A DNA stretch of 64,000 nucleotides from Algoriphagus sp. TR-M9 (GCF_027594545.1 NZ_CP115160.1:4398501-4462500), one strand, 5' to 3'; shown: positions 26,840-36,148, counted from the first letter of the stretch. The notes: generated by a model from the letters alone, not told the origin. Translations and numbers: made by a program.

Positions 26840-26844
26840 TAAGT

Positions 26845-27615
26845 ATGTCCAGTATCAATTTTTTTGAAAAAGGCTCAGGGCAGCCAGTAATTCTTATTCA
26901 TGGCTTTTGCGAAGTATCCCAAATGTGGGAGGATATTGCGGATGAACTTTCTGACCAATTTAGGGTGATCTGTCCAGATCTGCCCGGCTGTGGAAAGACA
27001 GTATTAAACCTTTCCCAAAACAAGCTAGAAGAAGTGGCCGTACAGCTGGAAGAATGGATGGAATCCCAAAACATCCAAAACCCTATCATCATTGGCCATT
27101 CTTTGGGTGGTTACGTCACCTTGGCATTACTGGAGTTGATGGGGTCTAAACTTAAAGCTGTGGGATTGTTTCACTCTACCGCATTTGCAGATGATGAGGA
27201 AAAGGTCGGGATGCGAAACCGAACTATCACTTTTTTGAAAAAACATGGCGTGGACACCTTTGTGACTTCATTTGTCCCACCTTTGATACCGGAACACAGA
27301 CGGGAGGAATTACAGTCTGAGATTAATGATGCGATCCATCAGGCTAAACAATCCACGCTAGAAGGATTAATCTATTATACTAAAGCAATGCGTGACCGAA
27401 AGGACCGTATTGAGGTGTTAAAAAGTTTTGCAGGCCCCAAATTAATGATTGCAGGTACTGAGGACGGTGCTGTTAAAATCCAAGCCAGCAGAGCTCACAA
27501 GCCAACAGTTTCCGATTATTTCGAATTGGAAGGCGTGGGGCATCTCGGTATGATCGAGCAAAAAAGCGCCTGTATTGAGATTTTGAAGGGGTTTTGTGAA
27601 AAAGCCAATGGATAG
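26845..27615 (+). CDS. alpha/beta hydrolase
   Basis: This 256-residue serine hydrolase fold has the oxyanion-hole segment LIHGFCEVSQMW (18-29), the nucleophile elbow GHSLGG (84-89, Ser86), an acidic residue in the AGTEDGAV strand and a C-terminal GVGHLGM histidine. The family is broad (esterases, lipases, C-C hydrolases) and the substrate cannot be read. It begins 5 bp after dxs on the same strand, so the two are probably one transcript, though no isoprenoid role follows from that. No signal peptide, so cytosolic. The 96-bp gap downstream separates it from the convergent methionine sulfoxide reductase gene and shows no clear terminator. Confidence 0.9.
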   Translation: MSSINFFEKGSGQPVILIHGFCEVSQMWEDIADELSDQFRVICPDLPGCGKTVLNLSQNKLEEVAVQLEEWMESQNIQNPIIIGHSLGGYVTLALLELMGSKLKAVGLFHSTAFADDEEKVGMRNRTITFLKKHGVDTFVTSFVPPLIPEHRREELQSEINDAIHQAKQSTLEGLIYYTKAMRDRKDRIEVLKSFAGPKLMIAGTEDGAVKIQASRAHKPTVSDYFELEGVGHLGMIEQKSACIEILKGFCEKANG

Positions 27616-27711
27616 TTTCTCAACTTCGGAAATGAACTACAGCTAATTCTCTTGGCAAATCATCTGCCTACGAGCCGAAAAGGCACAATTCAGAATCTGG
27701 ATCTGATTTCG

Positions 27712-28194
27712 CTAGATCTTCTGACCCAACATTCCCATTAACTTTTCCAGGTATTTCTGATCGACTTCATCAAAATCATCCAACTGATCTGAATCCACAT
27801 CCAAAACCATGGCCACCAGGCCTCCTTTGAATACGGGGACCACGATCTCAGACTTTGATGCCGAGCTGCATGCTATATGTCCTGGAAAGGCATCCACATC
27901 AGAAACCAAAACTGTTTTTCCTTCCTTCCAGGCCGTTCCACACACTCCTTTTCCCATAGAAATCCTGGTACAGGCAATGGGTCCCTGAAAAGGACCTAGG
28001 ACAAGCTGATTTTCTTTAGCCAGATAAAATCCTACCCAAAAGAAGTCAAAGGCTTCTTTTAATGCTGCTGAGATATTGGCCAGATTTGCATAGAGATCGG
28101 GTTCTCCGGAAATCAAGGCTTCGATCTGAGGAAAAATGGCTTCGTATTTTTCAGCTTTTGTAGCTTTCTCAGGAATATATAAACTTTCAGACAT
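27712..28194 (-). CDS. GAF-domain free methionine-(R)-sulfoxide reductase (fRMsr/MsrC)
   Basis: This 160-residue stand-alone GAF protein reduces free methionine-(R)-sulfoxide. The three cysteines used by the family are present in matching context: Cys75 in ACTRI, Cys85 in GVCGTAW and Cys109 in HIACSS. A WVGFYL strand typical of the family lies near 53. Those cysteines make a general cyclic-nucleotide-binding GAF protein unlikely. It starts inside the end of ribD (8-bp overlap) on the minus strand and is thus the last gene of a DUF4382-ribD-msrC operon. Cytosolic; role in oxidative-damage repair. Confidence 0.9.
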   Translation of the reverse strand: MSESLYIPEKATKAEKYEAIFPQIEALISGEPDLYANLANISAALKEAFDFFWVGFYLAKENQLVLGPFQGPIACTRISMGKGVCGTAWKEGKTVLVSDVDAFPGHIACSSASKSEIVVPVFKGGLVAMVLDVDSDQLDDFDEVDQKYLEKLMGMLGQKI

Positions 28195-29212
28195 GATGGT
28201 AAATTCTTAAGGTATCTTCCAAGATTTCAATGCTCTCAGAAACTGGTGATGGAGGAAGTGGAGCAGGGATACCACTTCCAAATTTATTTCTACTGGTGAA
28301 CACGCGAGCTTCATCCCAAAGTTCGGATTCCAGAATCCTTTTCAATAAATAGCTACCTCCTTCGATCAGCACACTTTGGACCTTTCTAGCGTGTAGATCA
28401 CTCAGAATATCAGCTATTGTAAACCCTGCAGGTAATTTCACAAACTCCAATGTGCCCCGGACTTCTTGCTTTTTGACGTTGTAGCAAATCGTAGGGACTG
28501 CCTCATCAAAAAGCTTCAAAGAGTTCTGAAGCTCCAGATTACTGTCTATTACAATTCGTAGCGGGTTCTTTCCTACCCAATCTCTGACATTCAAAGCCGG
28601 GTCGTCATATTTTGCTGTATTTTTACCCACCATTATAGCATCCTCTTCAGCCCGCCATTTGTGAACCAGCTGTCGGCTGGAGGCATTGGTGATCCATTTA
28701 GAAGAGAAATCTTCCCTAGCCACAAATCCATCCTGAGTCTGTGCCCATTTCAAAATCACATAAGGCCGTTTTTTCTCTATCTGGGTGAAAAACCGTTTAT
28801 TCTGCCACCTAGCTTCTTGTTCCAGCACACCGGTAATTACTTCTATTCCGGCATCTCTGAGGATTTGTATGCCTTTACCGCCTACCAGAGGGTTGGTATC
28901 AAATGCTGCAATGACCACTTTTTTCACCTGTTTTTCTACCAGTAGATTGGCACAGGGAGGGGTTTTTCCAAAATGAGCGCAAGGCTCCAATGTCACATAT
29001 ACCGTAGCTCCAGCCAGTAAGCTTTGATTCTTAACTGAATGGATTGCGTTGACTTCTGCGTGGGCCTTGCCGTATTCTTGATGGTAGCCCTCTCCGATAA
29101 TCTGGTCGCGGTGAACGATCACGCAACCTACCATGGGGTTTGGACTTACCTTGCCACGGCCCAGTTCTGCCAGCTCAAGTGCTCTTTGCATGTACAAAGT
29201 ACCTGATTCCAT
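28187..29212 (-). CDS. ribD: bifunctional riboflavin biosynthesis deaminase/reductase RibD
   Basis: This 341-residue enzyme performs the second and third steps of riboflavin synthesis from GTP. The N-terminal cytidine-deaminase-like domain has the zinc site HAEVNAI (His51, Glu53) and PCAHFGKTPPC (Cys78, Cys87). The C-terminal reductase domain has KWAQTQDGFVA and LIEGGSYLL segments. It is translationally tied at both ends: its ATG shares one base with the stop of the upstream DUF4382 gene (TAATG), and its end overlaps msrC by 8 bp. No FMN riboswitch could fit directly upstream, and other rib genes are not in the window. Confidence 0.95.
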   Translation of the reverse strand: MESGTLYMQRALELAELGRGKVSPNPMVGCVIVHRDQIIGEGYHQEYGKAHAEVNAIHSVKNQSLLAGATVYVTLEPCAHFGKTPPCANLLVEKQVKKVVIAAFDTNPLVGGKGIQILRDAGIEVITGVLEQEARWQNKRFFTQIEKKRPYVILKWAQTQDGFVAREDFSSKWITNASSRQLVHKWRAEEDAIMVGKNTAKYDDPALNVRDWVGKNPLRIVIDSNLELQNSLKLFDEAVPTICYNVKKQEVRGTLEFVKLPAGFTIADILSDLHARKVQSVLIEGGSYLLKRILESELWDEARVFTSRNKFGSGIPAPLPPSPVSESIEILEDTLRIYHHV

Positions 29213-30003
29213 TAGGGCTTTGGTTTAAAGGTGATTTCATTCAAGACCGAATCCATATCGGCACTGAGATCCAGGGTAAAAGTGGTGTCCTGATAAGCCT
29301 CGTTCTTAGGATCCATATATACCTCATATTGATCCATAGGGACGCGGAAGGTATATCTGCCGGTAGTATTGATATGGGTGGAGAAGGTATCGTTTTCGGT
29401 GCGTAAGAAAATCGCCGGATAAAGCGTAGTAGGCTTTAAGCTTCCGCTTAACTCAATACTACCAATGCCAGGAACCAAGCTGAAAGTGGGCATAAGAGAA
29501 TAACTGGTTTCAGCGTTTTGGATTATGGATTTTTCTAAGTCCATATCTAGCAATAAATCGTAAGCAACTCCTGACTCTATGTCTATGGAAGTTTCGAGTT
29601 CTACCTCATTTTCGGCGTCAGGAGCTAGATCCAGCACGTACTTTTTAGAGCCAATAAACATGGTATGATTCTCTCCAAGTAGCACAGTAGTTTTGGTGAT
29701 CCTTCCTATGGGCAGTTCGTCCCTTCCTAGCAGCAGGGCATTTCCCCCCACTAATTCACTGATTTTGATTCGCTTGTTACCAGATTTATATTCTAGAAAG
29801 AAAGTCTCAAAATCACTTTCACGGCCTTCCACTATCATTTCCACATCTACTCCGTTGATTTCTACAAAAACAGAATCCCACTGAGCAGGACTATCCACCA
29901 AAATCATATTGACCAAAGCTCTTGGACTGGAATCGGAGTCTCTGCAAGCACTGAGGCCCAGTACTATTAGGAATGGGAGTAAGTAAAATGTTAGTTTTTT
30001 CAC
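29212..30003 (-). CDS. DUF4382 domain lipoprotein
   Basis: This 263-residue exported lipoprotein has a signal peptide ending in the lipobox LGLSAC (Cys20). The DUF4382 domain covers about 30-175, recognisable by VNMILVDSPAQWDSVFVEI and the GRDELPIG turn; a C-terminal transthyretin-like beta domain follows. The start is GTG at 30003. It is upstream of and coupled to ribD, and has a paralogue at 30092-30916, from which it is separated by a terminator. Function of DUF4382 is unknown; a surface or periplasmic binding role is only a guess. Confidence 0.9.
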   Translation of the reverse strand: MKKLTFYLLPFLIVLGLSACRDSDSSPRALVNMILVDSPAQWDSVFVEINGVDVEMIVEGRESDFETFFLEYKSGNKRIKISELVGGNALLLGRDELPIGRITKTTVLLGENHTMFIGSKKYVLDLAPDAENEVELETSIDIESGVAYDLLLDMDLEKSIIQNAETSYSLMPTFSLVPGIGSIELSGSLKPTTLYPAIFLRTENDTFSTHINTTGRYTFRVPMDQYEVYMDPKNEAYQDTTFTLDLSADMDSVLNEITFKPKP

Positions 30004-30057
30004 ATGGTAAATTTAGTCCAAAACTTTGCAATTCCTGAATCTCTAAAGAAGCGGCAT

Positions 30058-30080
30058 AAAAAAACCGGGCGAAGCCGGTT
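30058..30080 (-). terminator. intrinsic terminator between the two DUF4382 genes
   Basis: Read on the minus strand, AACCGG pairs with CCGGTT around a CTTCGC loop, followed by a run of seven T residues. It lies 12 bp after the stop of the 30092-30916 gene and should end that transcript before the second DUF4382 gene. Confidence 0.82.
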
Positions 30081-30091
30081 ATTGTGCATTG

Positions 30092-30916
30092 TTATTTTAG
30101 AACTAATGTGACAGGTTCTACAGTAGTAATTTTTTCATCTTCCACTACTACTCCTTCTAAGACAATGGGCAGATAAAATTCATTTGGGGTGATGGTGATG
30201 GAGTAGATTCCGTCGTCCATTCCTGTGATTTTATAGTTACCATTTTCATTTACGAAGGTGTTATACTGATCTTCTCCATCATTGGCAGTGACTTGTATAG
30301 CTTGCGCATCCACTGGGTTTACCTGACCCATTATGCCTTGGGAGATCTCATCCAAAAAAGCACGGAGCACAGGTTTTAGGATGATATTACCTGAATTCCC
30401 GGCTTCCACTATTGATTTTGCCACATCAAAATCAATGACTAAATCATAGGTCATTCCCCCTTCGATTTCTTCGTCAATTTTGATTTTCAATCCACTTTGC
30501 TGGGCACTAGGAGTTTTCAGATCAAATCGCTCTCCATTTTTGATGACATAATTGTTTTCTCCGAGAATCAATCTCAATTGATCTATATCTCCCTCGGGAA
30601 AATCGGCTGTTCCCAATAATTCACTATTTCCACCGGTCAGGTCAAGTAGGTTAATAGGTTTACTTTCATCATAGGCGATTTCTATCCATTCTGATTCATC
30701 GTCCTCCTCATCTTCATCCTCATCTATCCCTTCTTCATCTATTTTTATTCGCAATGCCAAAACTTCTACCCAGACTTCATCATAGCTTGCAGGCGCATCC
30801 ACCAGGTAGAAATTCACTTTAGCTGAGCCAGCTGTAGGATTCTCATCGTCTGAGGAGCATGACATTCCTGCTAATATTAAAAGAGATATCAAGAAGTAAG
30901 AAATGATGTTTTTCAT
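30092..30916 (-). CDS. DUF4382 domain lipoprotein, acidic variant
   Basis: This 274-residue paralogue of the following gene has lipobox AGMSC (Cys20). Its DUF4382 domain starts at KVNFYLVDAPASYDEVWVEV and is interrupted near residues 65-90 by a very acidic insert (EGIDEDEDEEDDESEW) that may bind cations or simply be disordered. A C-terminal carboxypeptidase-regulatory-like beta domain follows. I start at the ATG at 30916, which begins a proper signal peptide; an upstream in-frame ATG would add 14 residues translated from a repeated leader sequence. Function unknown. It has its own terminator and so is probably a single-gene transcript. Confidence 0.9.
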   Translation of the reverse strand: MKNIISYFLISLLILAGMSCSSDDENPTAGSAKVNFYLVDAPASYDEVWVEVLALRIKIDEEGIDEDEDEEDDESEWIEIAYDESKPINLLDLTGGNSELLGTADFPEGDIDQLRLILGENNYVIKNGERFDLKTPSAQQSGLKIKIDEEIEGGMTYDLVIDFDVAKSIVEAGNSGNIILKPVLRAFLDEISQGIMGQVNPVDAQAIQVTANDGEDQYNTFVNENGNYKITGMDDGIYSITITPNEFYLPIVLEGVVVEDEKITTVEPVTLVLK

Positions 30917-31010
30917 GTGTTTATAATTTTTTTTTAAGGTCACATGGAATCTTCGCATGAATTATAATCATCCCTCTGTGTGTCGCTTCGGGTCATGCTT
31001 GATTTCATAA
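30911..31010. repeat. 100-bp leader repeat, copy 1 (upstream of the DUF4382 gene)
   Basis: The 100 bases spanning the DUF4382 start codon and its upstream region are nearly identical to 40401-40498, differing mainly in the length of an A/T run and one or two bases near the start codon. In both places the repeat ends with the start codon of a minus-strand gene for an exported protein. It contains ACCCGAAGCGACAC and an ATTATAATTCATGCGAAG stretch. It may be a shared promoter or leader; no -7 box matching TAnnTTTG was found in it. Confidence 0.8.
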
Positions 31011-31095
31011 GGGGAATAATTAAAGATGCCAAAGAAATCCAAGGACTATGCCAAGACTTGGGGCCAAAAAACTTATTCCTTGTGGGAATCCTTCT

Positions 31096-31103
31096 TATTT
31101 TTG
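31096..31103 (+). promoter_or_regulatory. -7 box TATTTTTG ahead of the dGTPase start
   Basis: TATTTTTG fits TAnnTTTG and ends 3 bases before the ATG at 31107. This supports 31107 rather than the upstream ATG at 31026 as the start, because the box would otherwise lie inside the gene. The sequence TATTTTTGGGCATG is repeated exactly ahead of nadC on the other strand. Confidence 0.5.
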
Positions 31104-31106
31104 GGC

Positions 31107-32456
31107 ATGATGAAATGGGAGCGCCTTTTATCCCGGGGCAGATTTGGAGACAAACCGGGATTTATACCTACTCAGGTGGTTAGAAGTGAATTTGAAGTCG
31201 ATTACGATCGGATTATTTTTTCGGCACCTTTTCGGAATCTCCAGGACAAAACCCAGGTTTTTCCACTGCCGGAACAAGCATTTGTGCATACTCGGCTTAC
31301 CCATAGTCTGGAAGTATCCAGTGTAGGACGCTCTCTGGGCAAAGCCGCTGGTGAATTTCTCCTTGGAAAATATCCACAACTTTCCACAAATGGAATTACA
31401 GCATTTGAAATAGGGGCTATAGTGGCTGCAGCTGCTTTGACCCATGATATAGGAAACCCACCTTTTGGGCACGCAGGAGAAGAAGCAATTTCAGATTTTT
31501 TCAAGTTTCATCCCGCAGGCAAATGCTGGGAACCCCATGTACGGACCGAACAACTGGCCGATTTGCATAATTTCGAAGGAAATGCTCAAGGGTTTCGCAT
31601 GCTGGTTTCAAAGCAATTTGGGCTGAAGCTTACCTACGCCACTTTGGCGGCTTTTACCAAGTATCCTAGGCCTAGTATGATTGCGCAGCGGGATATAGCG
31701 CGTAGAAGCCAAAAGAAATTTGGTTTTTTCATCAATCAACTGGCGGATTTTGAGCAAATGGGAGCCGTCCTGGGAATGGAAAAGTCCAGCCCTGAATGCT
31801 GGTATAGGCACCCACTCGCATTTTTGGTAGAAGCAGCAGATGATATTTGCTATAGCATTATTGATCTGGAGGATGGCTGTACCATGGGACTGGTGAGTTT
31901 TGAAGATACGGTGAAGCTTCTGGCGCCTATTCTGAAGGACAAGTTTGATCCCAAAAAACTCAAGGAGCCTCGCACTGTTGCTCAAAACCTGGGTGCTCTT
32001 CGGGCATTGGCTATAGGTGAGCTGATCAAGGAATGTGTTGATGTCTTTGCCCAATATGAGGAAAGCATGTGTAAGGGGAATTTTGATAAAGCTCTCACCG
32101 ATATCATTCCATCTGCCAAAGCATTAAAAGCGATCACGGATCTTTCTGTCCAGAAAATCTACCGTTCGCAGGTAGTCTTGGAAAAAGAAGCCGCAGGATT
32201 CCAGGTTATAGAGGGACTTTTGGAAGTCTTTTCTAAAGCCCTTTATCATCAATTTTATGACCCTGCCCAATTCTCCGGACAGGATAAAAGCATCTTAAGG
32301 CTACTTCCGGAAGATTTTCCGCTCAAAGGCTGGGGTGCAGAGGTCAATCCCTATCCCCTGCTGCGTGCACTCGTGGATTTTATTTCTGGAATGACAGACA
32401 AATATGCGCTCAACCTGTACAGGAGGGTCAAAGGAATCTCTTTTCCGGGAAGCTGA
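31107..32456 (+). CDS. dgt: deoxyguanosinetriphosphate triphosphohydrolase (HD domain)
   Basis: This 449-residue HD-superfamily enzyme splits dGTP (or other dNTPs) to the nucleoside and tripolyphosphate, helping control dNTP pools. The metal-binding histidines and aspartates are visible: HTRLTHSLEV with His66, LTHDIGNPPFGH with His113, Asp114 and His122, and the later AADDICYSI aspartates. The start is taken at 31107 (MMKWERLLS), giving the usual family N-terminus. A frame from 31026 would add 27 residues containing the putative -7 box. It is divergent from the DUF4382 gene across the 100-bp leader repeat. Confidence 0.9.
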   Translation: MMKWERLLSRGRFGDKPGFIPTQVVRSEFEVDYDRIIFSAPFRNLQDKTQVFPLPEQAFVHTRLTHSLEVSSVGRSLGKAAGEFLLGKYPQLSTNGITAFEIGAIVAAAALTHDIGNPPFGHAGEEAISDFFKFHPAGKCWEPHVRTEQLADLHNFEGNAQGFRMLVSKQFGLKLTYATLAAFTKYPRPSMIAQRDIARRSQKKFGFFINQLADFEQMGAVLGMEKSSPECWYRHPLAFLVEAADDICYSIIDLEDGCTMGLVSFEDTVKLLAPILKDKFDPKKLKEPRTVAQNLGALRALAIGELIKECVDVFAQYEESMCKGNFDKALTDIIPSAKALKAITDLSVQKIYRSQVVLEKEAAGFQVIEGLLEVFSKALYHQFYDPAQFSGQDKSILRLLPEDFPLKGWGAEVNPYPLLRALVDFISGMTDKYALNLYRRVKGISFPGS

Positions 32457-32599
32457 GCAATAGCTGTTTTATTTTCATAGATCAGGCTTAAATCTTGTTA
32501 CTATTTCACCCCCTAAAGGCATGAGCTACGTACTTACGCTAGCATTGCCCGAATTTGAATTTAGCGGAATTTCGCTATTAAAAGACTGATGAGCTTACT

Positions 32600-35500
32600 A
32601 TGAAAAAGACACTTCTTATTATCCTTGGTGTATTTATATTTCTAATTGCAGTGGCTGGTTCAATTCCATTGTTGTTTAAAGACAAAATCGCCGCGAGGAT
32701 AGACAATGAGATCGCACAATCCATCAATGCCAAAGTGATCTACGATGTGGATAAGGTGAGCTTGAGCATTTTTAGGAGGTTTCCCAATATCTCCGCAACC
32801 ATTCAGGATTTTGACATAGTAGGAAATGCGCCTTTCGAAAATGACACCTTAGTTTCGCTTCAAGAGTTAGGGATTGATTTCGATCTTAGGTCAGTGCTTT
32901 TTGACGAATATCCTACACTTACCGGCGTAAAACTCAGGGGCGGAGATCTATACATCAAGGTCCTGGAGGATGGTACCGCTAACTATGACATTACTTTTCC
33001 TTCAGAGGATGCGGGTCAAGATACCACAGCAAGCAATTTTCAAATCGGTGTGGACCGGATCGAAATAGCCGAGGTAAATGTGGTATATGACGATAGGCAA
33101 CTGGATTATTTCATGGCACTGGGAGGAATCAATGTTACTGGAGCTGGGGAGTTTACGGCTGAAGTGTATGACCTGCCTATACAGCTGGAAGCCCTGATAG
33201 CAGACATTACTTACGAAGATGTAAGCTACATCAGCAACAAGACCTTCAGGGGAGAAACGCTACTGAACATAGATTTGGAAAACATGAAGTTTACCCTGGG
33301 AGATGGGGGTTTTCAGCTGAATGATTTTCTATTTGGACTGGATGGATATCTGGCGATGCCCGGAGATGACATGGAAGTGGATGTTGAAATGGAAGGGAAG
33401 GATAATGATTTCAAAAGCATACTCTCCCTGGTTCCGGGGATTTATACAGAAAGTTTCTCCAGTTTAAATACCTCCGGTACGATGGACTTTCATGGCAGGA
33501 TCAAGGGAATTTACAATGAGGAGAAAATCCCTTCCTTCGATATTTCTCTTAAAATAGTCGATGGAATGTTACAGTACCCGGACCTTCCACAGCCAGTAAA
33601 AAATGTGAACCTGGACCTTCAGGTCAAAAATGAAACAGATAACCTGGTTTATACTGCTGTGGCTATCCCGTCTTTCAATTTGGATTTTGGAAGCAATCCG
33701 ATTTCAGGGAAACTTTTCCTTTCCGATTTGCTGAGCTATGACATAGACGCCGCATTGAAAGGTAAGCTAAACCTGGAAGAATTAACTTCAATATTCCCAA
33801 TCGAAGGAATGGATTTGAAAGGAAATTTGGATCTGGATGCTACCGCAAAAGGCCGTTATGATTCTGTGGCTGGTGTGATTCCGGCGATTAATGCCAAGCT
33901 TCATTTGGCAAATGGGTATGTAAAGAGCTCGGATTACCCTGCTCCTATAGAACAACTGAATGTCAGAGCCTCTATCCAAAACGCTAGTGGTGATTTGAAG
34001 GACTTCCTGGTGGACCTAAGCCAATTTGGTTTCGAACTCGAAGGTGAGGCCATCAACGGAAACATGAAAATCCGTGATTTTGACAAGTTAATCTGGGATG
34101 GTCAGGTCAGAGGTGGAGTGGACCTGAAGAAAGTTCTGGCTATTTTTCCGGTGGAAGACATGGTAATGGAAGGTAAAATCCAAGCTGACCTCAGCACCAA
34201 AGGCTCTTACGCAGCGGTGCAAGCTGAGCGCTATAATCAGCTGGAAACCCGTGGTAGCATGGACATCAGGGATTTTATGTATTCCTCCATTGATTTGCCA
34301 CAAGTGGTTCAAATCGCTAGTGCAAAAGCTGTATTCACTCCCGATCGTATTAATTTGACAGAGTTTGATTCTAAAGTGGGAGAAAGTCCAGTTTTGGCTA
34401 CGGGCTACCTATCGAATTATATGAATTACTTTTTGGGAGAAGAGGGTACGCTAAGTGGACAATTAGCCATTAACAGCACAAGATTCAATGTCAATGAGTG
34501 GATGAGCGATAAAGTAAGCGCTGACACGACGGATACAGCGCTTACAGTTATAGAATTGCCCAAAAACATAGATTTCACCATGAAGGTGGTCGCCAATGAG
34601 GTGATTTATGATAACATGAACCTCAAGCAGGTAAAGGGCAATATGTATTTAAAAGAAGGAATCTTGAGCTTTTCTGATGCTTCCATGAATACATTGGGAG
34701 GTACTATTGCGCTGGAGGGTAACTATGATCCGAGAGACCTTACCTCCCCTCTTTTTGATTTCAAACTGAACATAGCTGATCTCAGCATAGGCGAAGCTTT
34801 TAGATCTTTTAATGCTGTAAAAGCCTTTGCGCCGATTGCTCAAAACCTGACCGGAACATTCAATTCCGACCTCAATTTCTCCGGAAAACTAGGTCAGGAT
34901 ATGATGCCAATCCTAGCTAGCCTAGATGGAGAGGGATTACTAAAAGTGGCCGAAACAGCCTTGAAAGACAGCAAAATACTGGAAGGAATCACCAGTCTCA
35001 CCCGATTGAAAGACGTGAATACCCTGCAGTTGAAAAATATCACGATCCCTATTTCTATAGATAACGGGGTCATGGATGTGCAGCCTTTTGATGTGAAACT
35101 TTGGGACTATCAAGCTAAAGTGCAGGGTACAGCTGGCTTTGATGGATCGATTAATTATTTGGTCAATATGCAGATCCCTGCTGGAAAATTTGGCGCTCAG
35201 GCCAACTCCTTGTTGGCAACCCTTTCTGGCGCCACTGTGGATGAAAACACCGCGATTCCGCTGGCGCTGAATCTCTCCGGAACTTACAATTCCCCCAAAG
35301 TGAGTTTGGCAGGAGGAAATAGCATAGAATCTTTGGTGGCAGATGCGCTTAAATCCAGGGTGACAGGAGAGGCCCAGGGGCTTCAAAACCAAGCCAATGA
35401 GCAGTTTAACGCAGCACAGGATAGCATGAAGCAAGTGCTAAAAGTCAGGTCCGAAGCGGCTCAAGATAGCGCAAAAATGGAATTAGAAAAGCAGGTGGAT

Positions 35501-35605
35501 GTGGCCAAAGAAAAAGCGGTGGAGGAAGCCAAAAAGTTACTAAAGGGTTTTTTCCCAAAAACTGATGCTAAAACAAAGCCGGACAGTACCACCGTAAGGA
35601 ACTGA
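32600..35605 (+). CDS. AsmA-like family protein
   Basis: This 1001-residue protein has one N-terminal membrane helix (about 6-26) followed by a long periplasmic beta-rich region. Repeated LKG.LDLDA-type strands and the C-terminal AsmA_2 region (about 790-890, with DLNFSGKLGQDM) place it in the AsmA/TamB-like group. Recent work links these to phospholipid transport between inner and outer membranes. The tail (about 905-1001) is a charged coiled-coil-like stretch rich in Gln, Ala and Lys. Length is typical for Bacteroidota members. It appears to be a single-gene unit; the specific lipid role is inferred from family. Confidence 0.88.
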   Translation: MKKTLLIILGVFIFLIAVAGSIPLLFKDKIAARIDNEIAQSINAKVIYDVDKVSLSIFRRFPNISATIQDFDIVGNAPFENDTLVSLQELGIDFDLRSVLFDEYPTLTGVKLRGGDLYIKVLEDGTANYDITFPSEDAGQDTTASNFQIGVDRIEIAEVNVVYDDRQLDYFMALGGINVTGAGEFTAEVYDLPIQLEALIADITYEDVSYISNKTFRGETLLNIDLENMKFTLGDGGFQLNDFLFGLDGYLAMPGDDMEVDVEMEGKDNDFKSILSLVPGIYTESFSSLNTSGTMDFHGRIKGIYNEEKIPSFDISLKIVDGMLQYPDLPQPVKNVNLDLQVKNETDNLVYTAVAIPSFNLDFGSNPISGKLFLSDLLSYDIDAALKGKLNLEELTSIFPIEGMDLKGNLDLDATAKGRYDSVAGVIPAINAKLHLANGYVKSSDYPAPIEQLNVRASIQNASGDLKDFLVDLSQFGFELEGEAINGNMKIRDFDKLIWDGQVRGGVDLKKVLAIFPVEDMVMEGKIQADLSTKGSYAAVQAERYNQLETRGSMDIRDFMYSSIDLPQVVQIASAKAVFTPDRINLTEFDSKVGESPVLATGYLSNYMNYFLGEEGTLSGQLAINSTRFNVNEWMSDKVSADTTDTALTVIELPKNIDFTMKVVANEVIYDNMNLKQVKGNMYLKEGILSFSDASMNTLGGTIALEGNYDPRDLTSPLFDFKLNIADLSIGEAFRSFNAVKAFAPIAQNLTGTFNSDLNFSGKLGQDMMPILASLDGEGLLKVAETALKDSKILEGITSLTRLKDVNTLQLKNITIPISIDNGVMDVQPFDVKLWDYQAKVQGTAGFDGSINYLVNMQIPAGKFGAQANSLLATLSGATVDENTAIPLALNLSGTYNSPKVSLAGGNSIESLVADALKSRVTGEAQGLQNQANEQFNAAQDSMKQVLKVRSEAAQDSAKMELEKQVDVAKEKAVEEAKKLLKGFFPKTDAKTKPDSTTVRN

Positions 35606-35670
35606 ATGGATATCTCTTTATTCTTAGACGGGGAAGCGCTTTAATTACTAAATTCCGTAAACTTTACTTT

Positions 35671-36033
35671 ATGGAAATCTTTGCTAAAATTCTTATCGGA
35701 GCTATAGCCGCTCTGCACCTCTATTTTCTTTACTTCGAAATGTTCGCCTGGGAGACTATAGGGCGAAAAACATTCAAATCATTACCTCCTGAATTATTTC
35801 CAAAAACCAAGGGATTAGCTGCCAATCAGGGGCTTTACAATGGTTTTTTGGTAGCGGGTTTAGTTTGGTCTTTACTGATTGATGATCCGAAATGGGCCTT
35901 TTATGTGGCTGTATTTTTCCTGAGTTGTGTATTGGTCGCAGGAGTTTTCGGAGCTCTCACGGCCAGTAAAAAAATCTTCTGGGTTCAGGGGTTACCAGCT
36001 TTAATTGCACTCATTTTACTTCATTTGATATAA
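35671..36033 (+). CDS. DUF1304 family membrane protein
   Basis: This 120-residue protein has four predicted membrane helices with the DUF1304 pattern: an HLYFLYFEMFAW first helix, then ANQGLYNGFLVAGL and a FGALTASKKIFWVQGLPAL segment. Function is unknown across the family. It follows the AsmA-like gene after 65 bp, and a large palindromic repeat follows it at 36051-36141, which may act as its transcript end. Length agrees with the family norm. Confident at family level only. Confidence 0.88.
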   Translation: MEIFAKILIGAIAALHLYFLYFEMFAWETIGRKTFKSLPPELFPKTKGLAANQGLYNGFLVAGLVWSLLIDDPKWAFYVAVFFLSCVLVAGVFGALTASKKIFWVQGLPALIALILLHLI

Positions 36034-36050
36034 AAATAAGGAATGCTTTT

Positions 36051-36141
36051 CCCGCAGATTTACGCTAATCATTTCGCAGATAATCGCTGACTGTTTCAAA
36101 TCAGCGATTATCTGCGACTTTTATCTGCGCTGATCTGCGGG
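36051..36141. repeat. nested palindromic repeat (REP/BIME-like)
   Basis: A perfect 16-bp inverted repeat (36075-36090 and 36101-36116) with a 10-nt loop is nested inside a second 9-bp inverted repeat, CCCGCAGAT at 36051-36059 and ATCTGCGGG at 36133-36141. The core words are CGCAGATAATCGCTGA and its complement. It fills the 115-bp gap between two convergent genes and could fold into a strong cruciform or serve as a bidirectional terminator without a T run. Confidence 0.85.
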
Positions 36142-36148
36142 AATTCAA

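Noticed and set aside
29212..29400. FMN riboswitch upstream of ribD
   Set aside because: ribD starts at the stop codon of the upstream coding gene; there is no leader space for it and no RFN-type conserved blocks were seen.
31026..31106. Upstream ATG for the dGTPase
   Set aside because: The 27 extra residues do not resemble the family N-terminus and would place the likely -7 box inside the gene.
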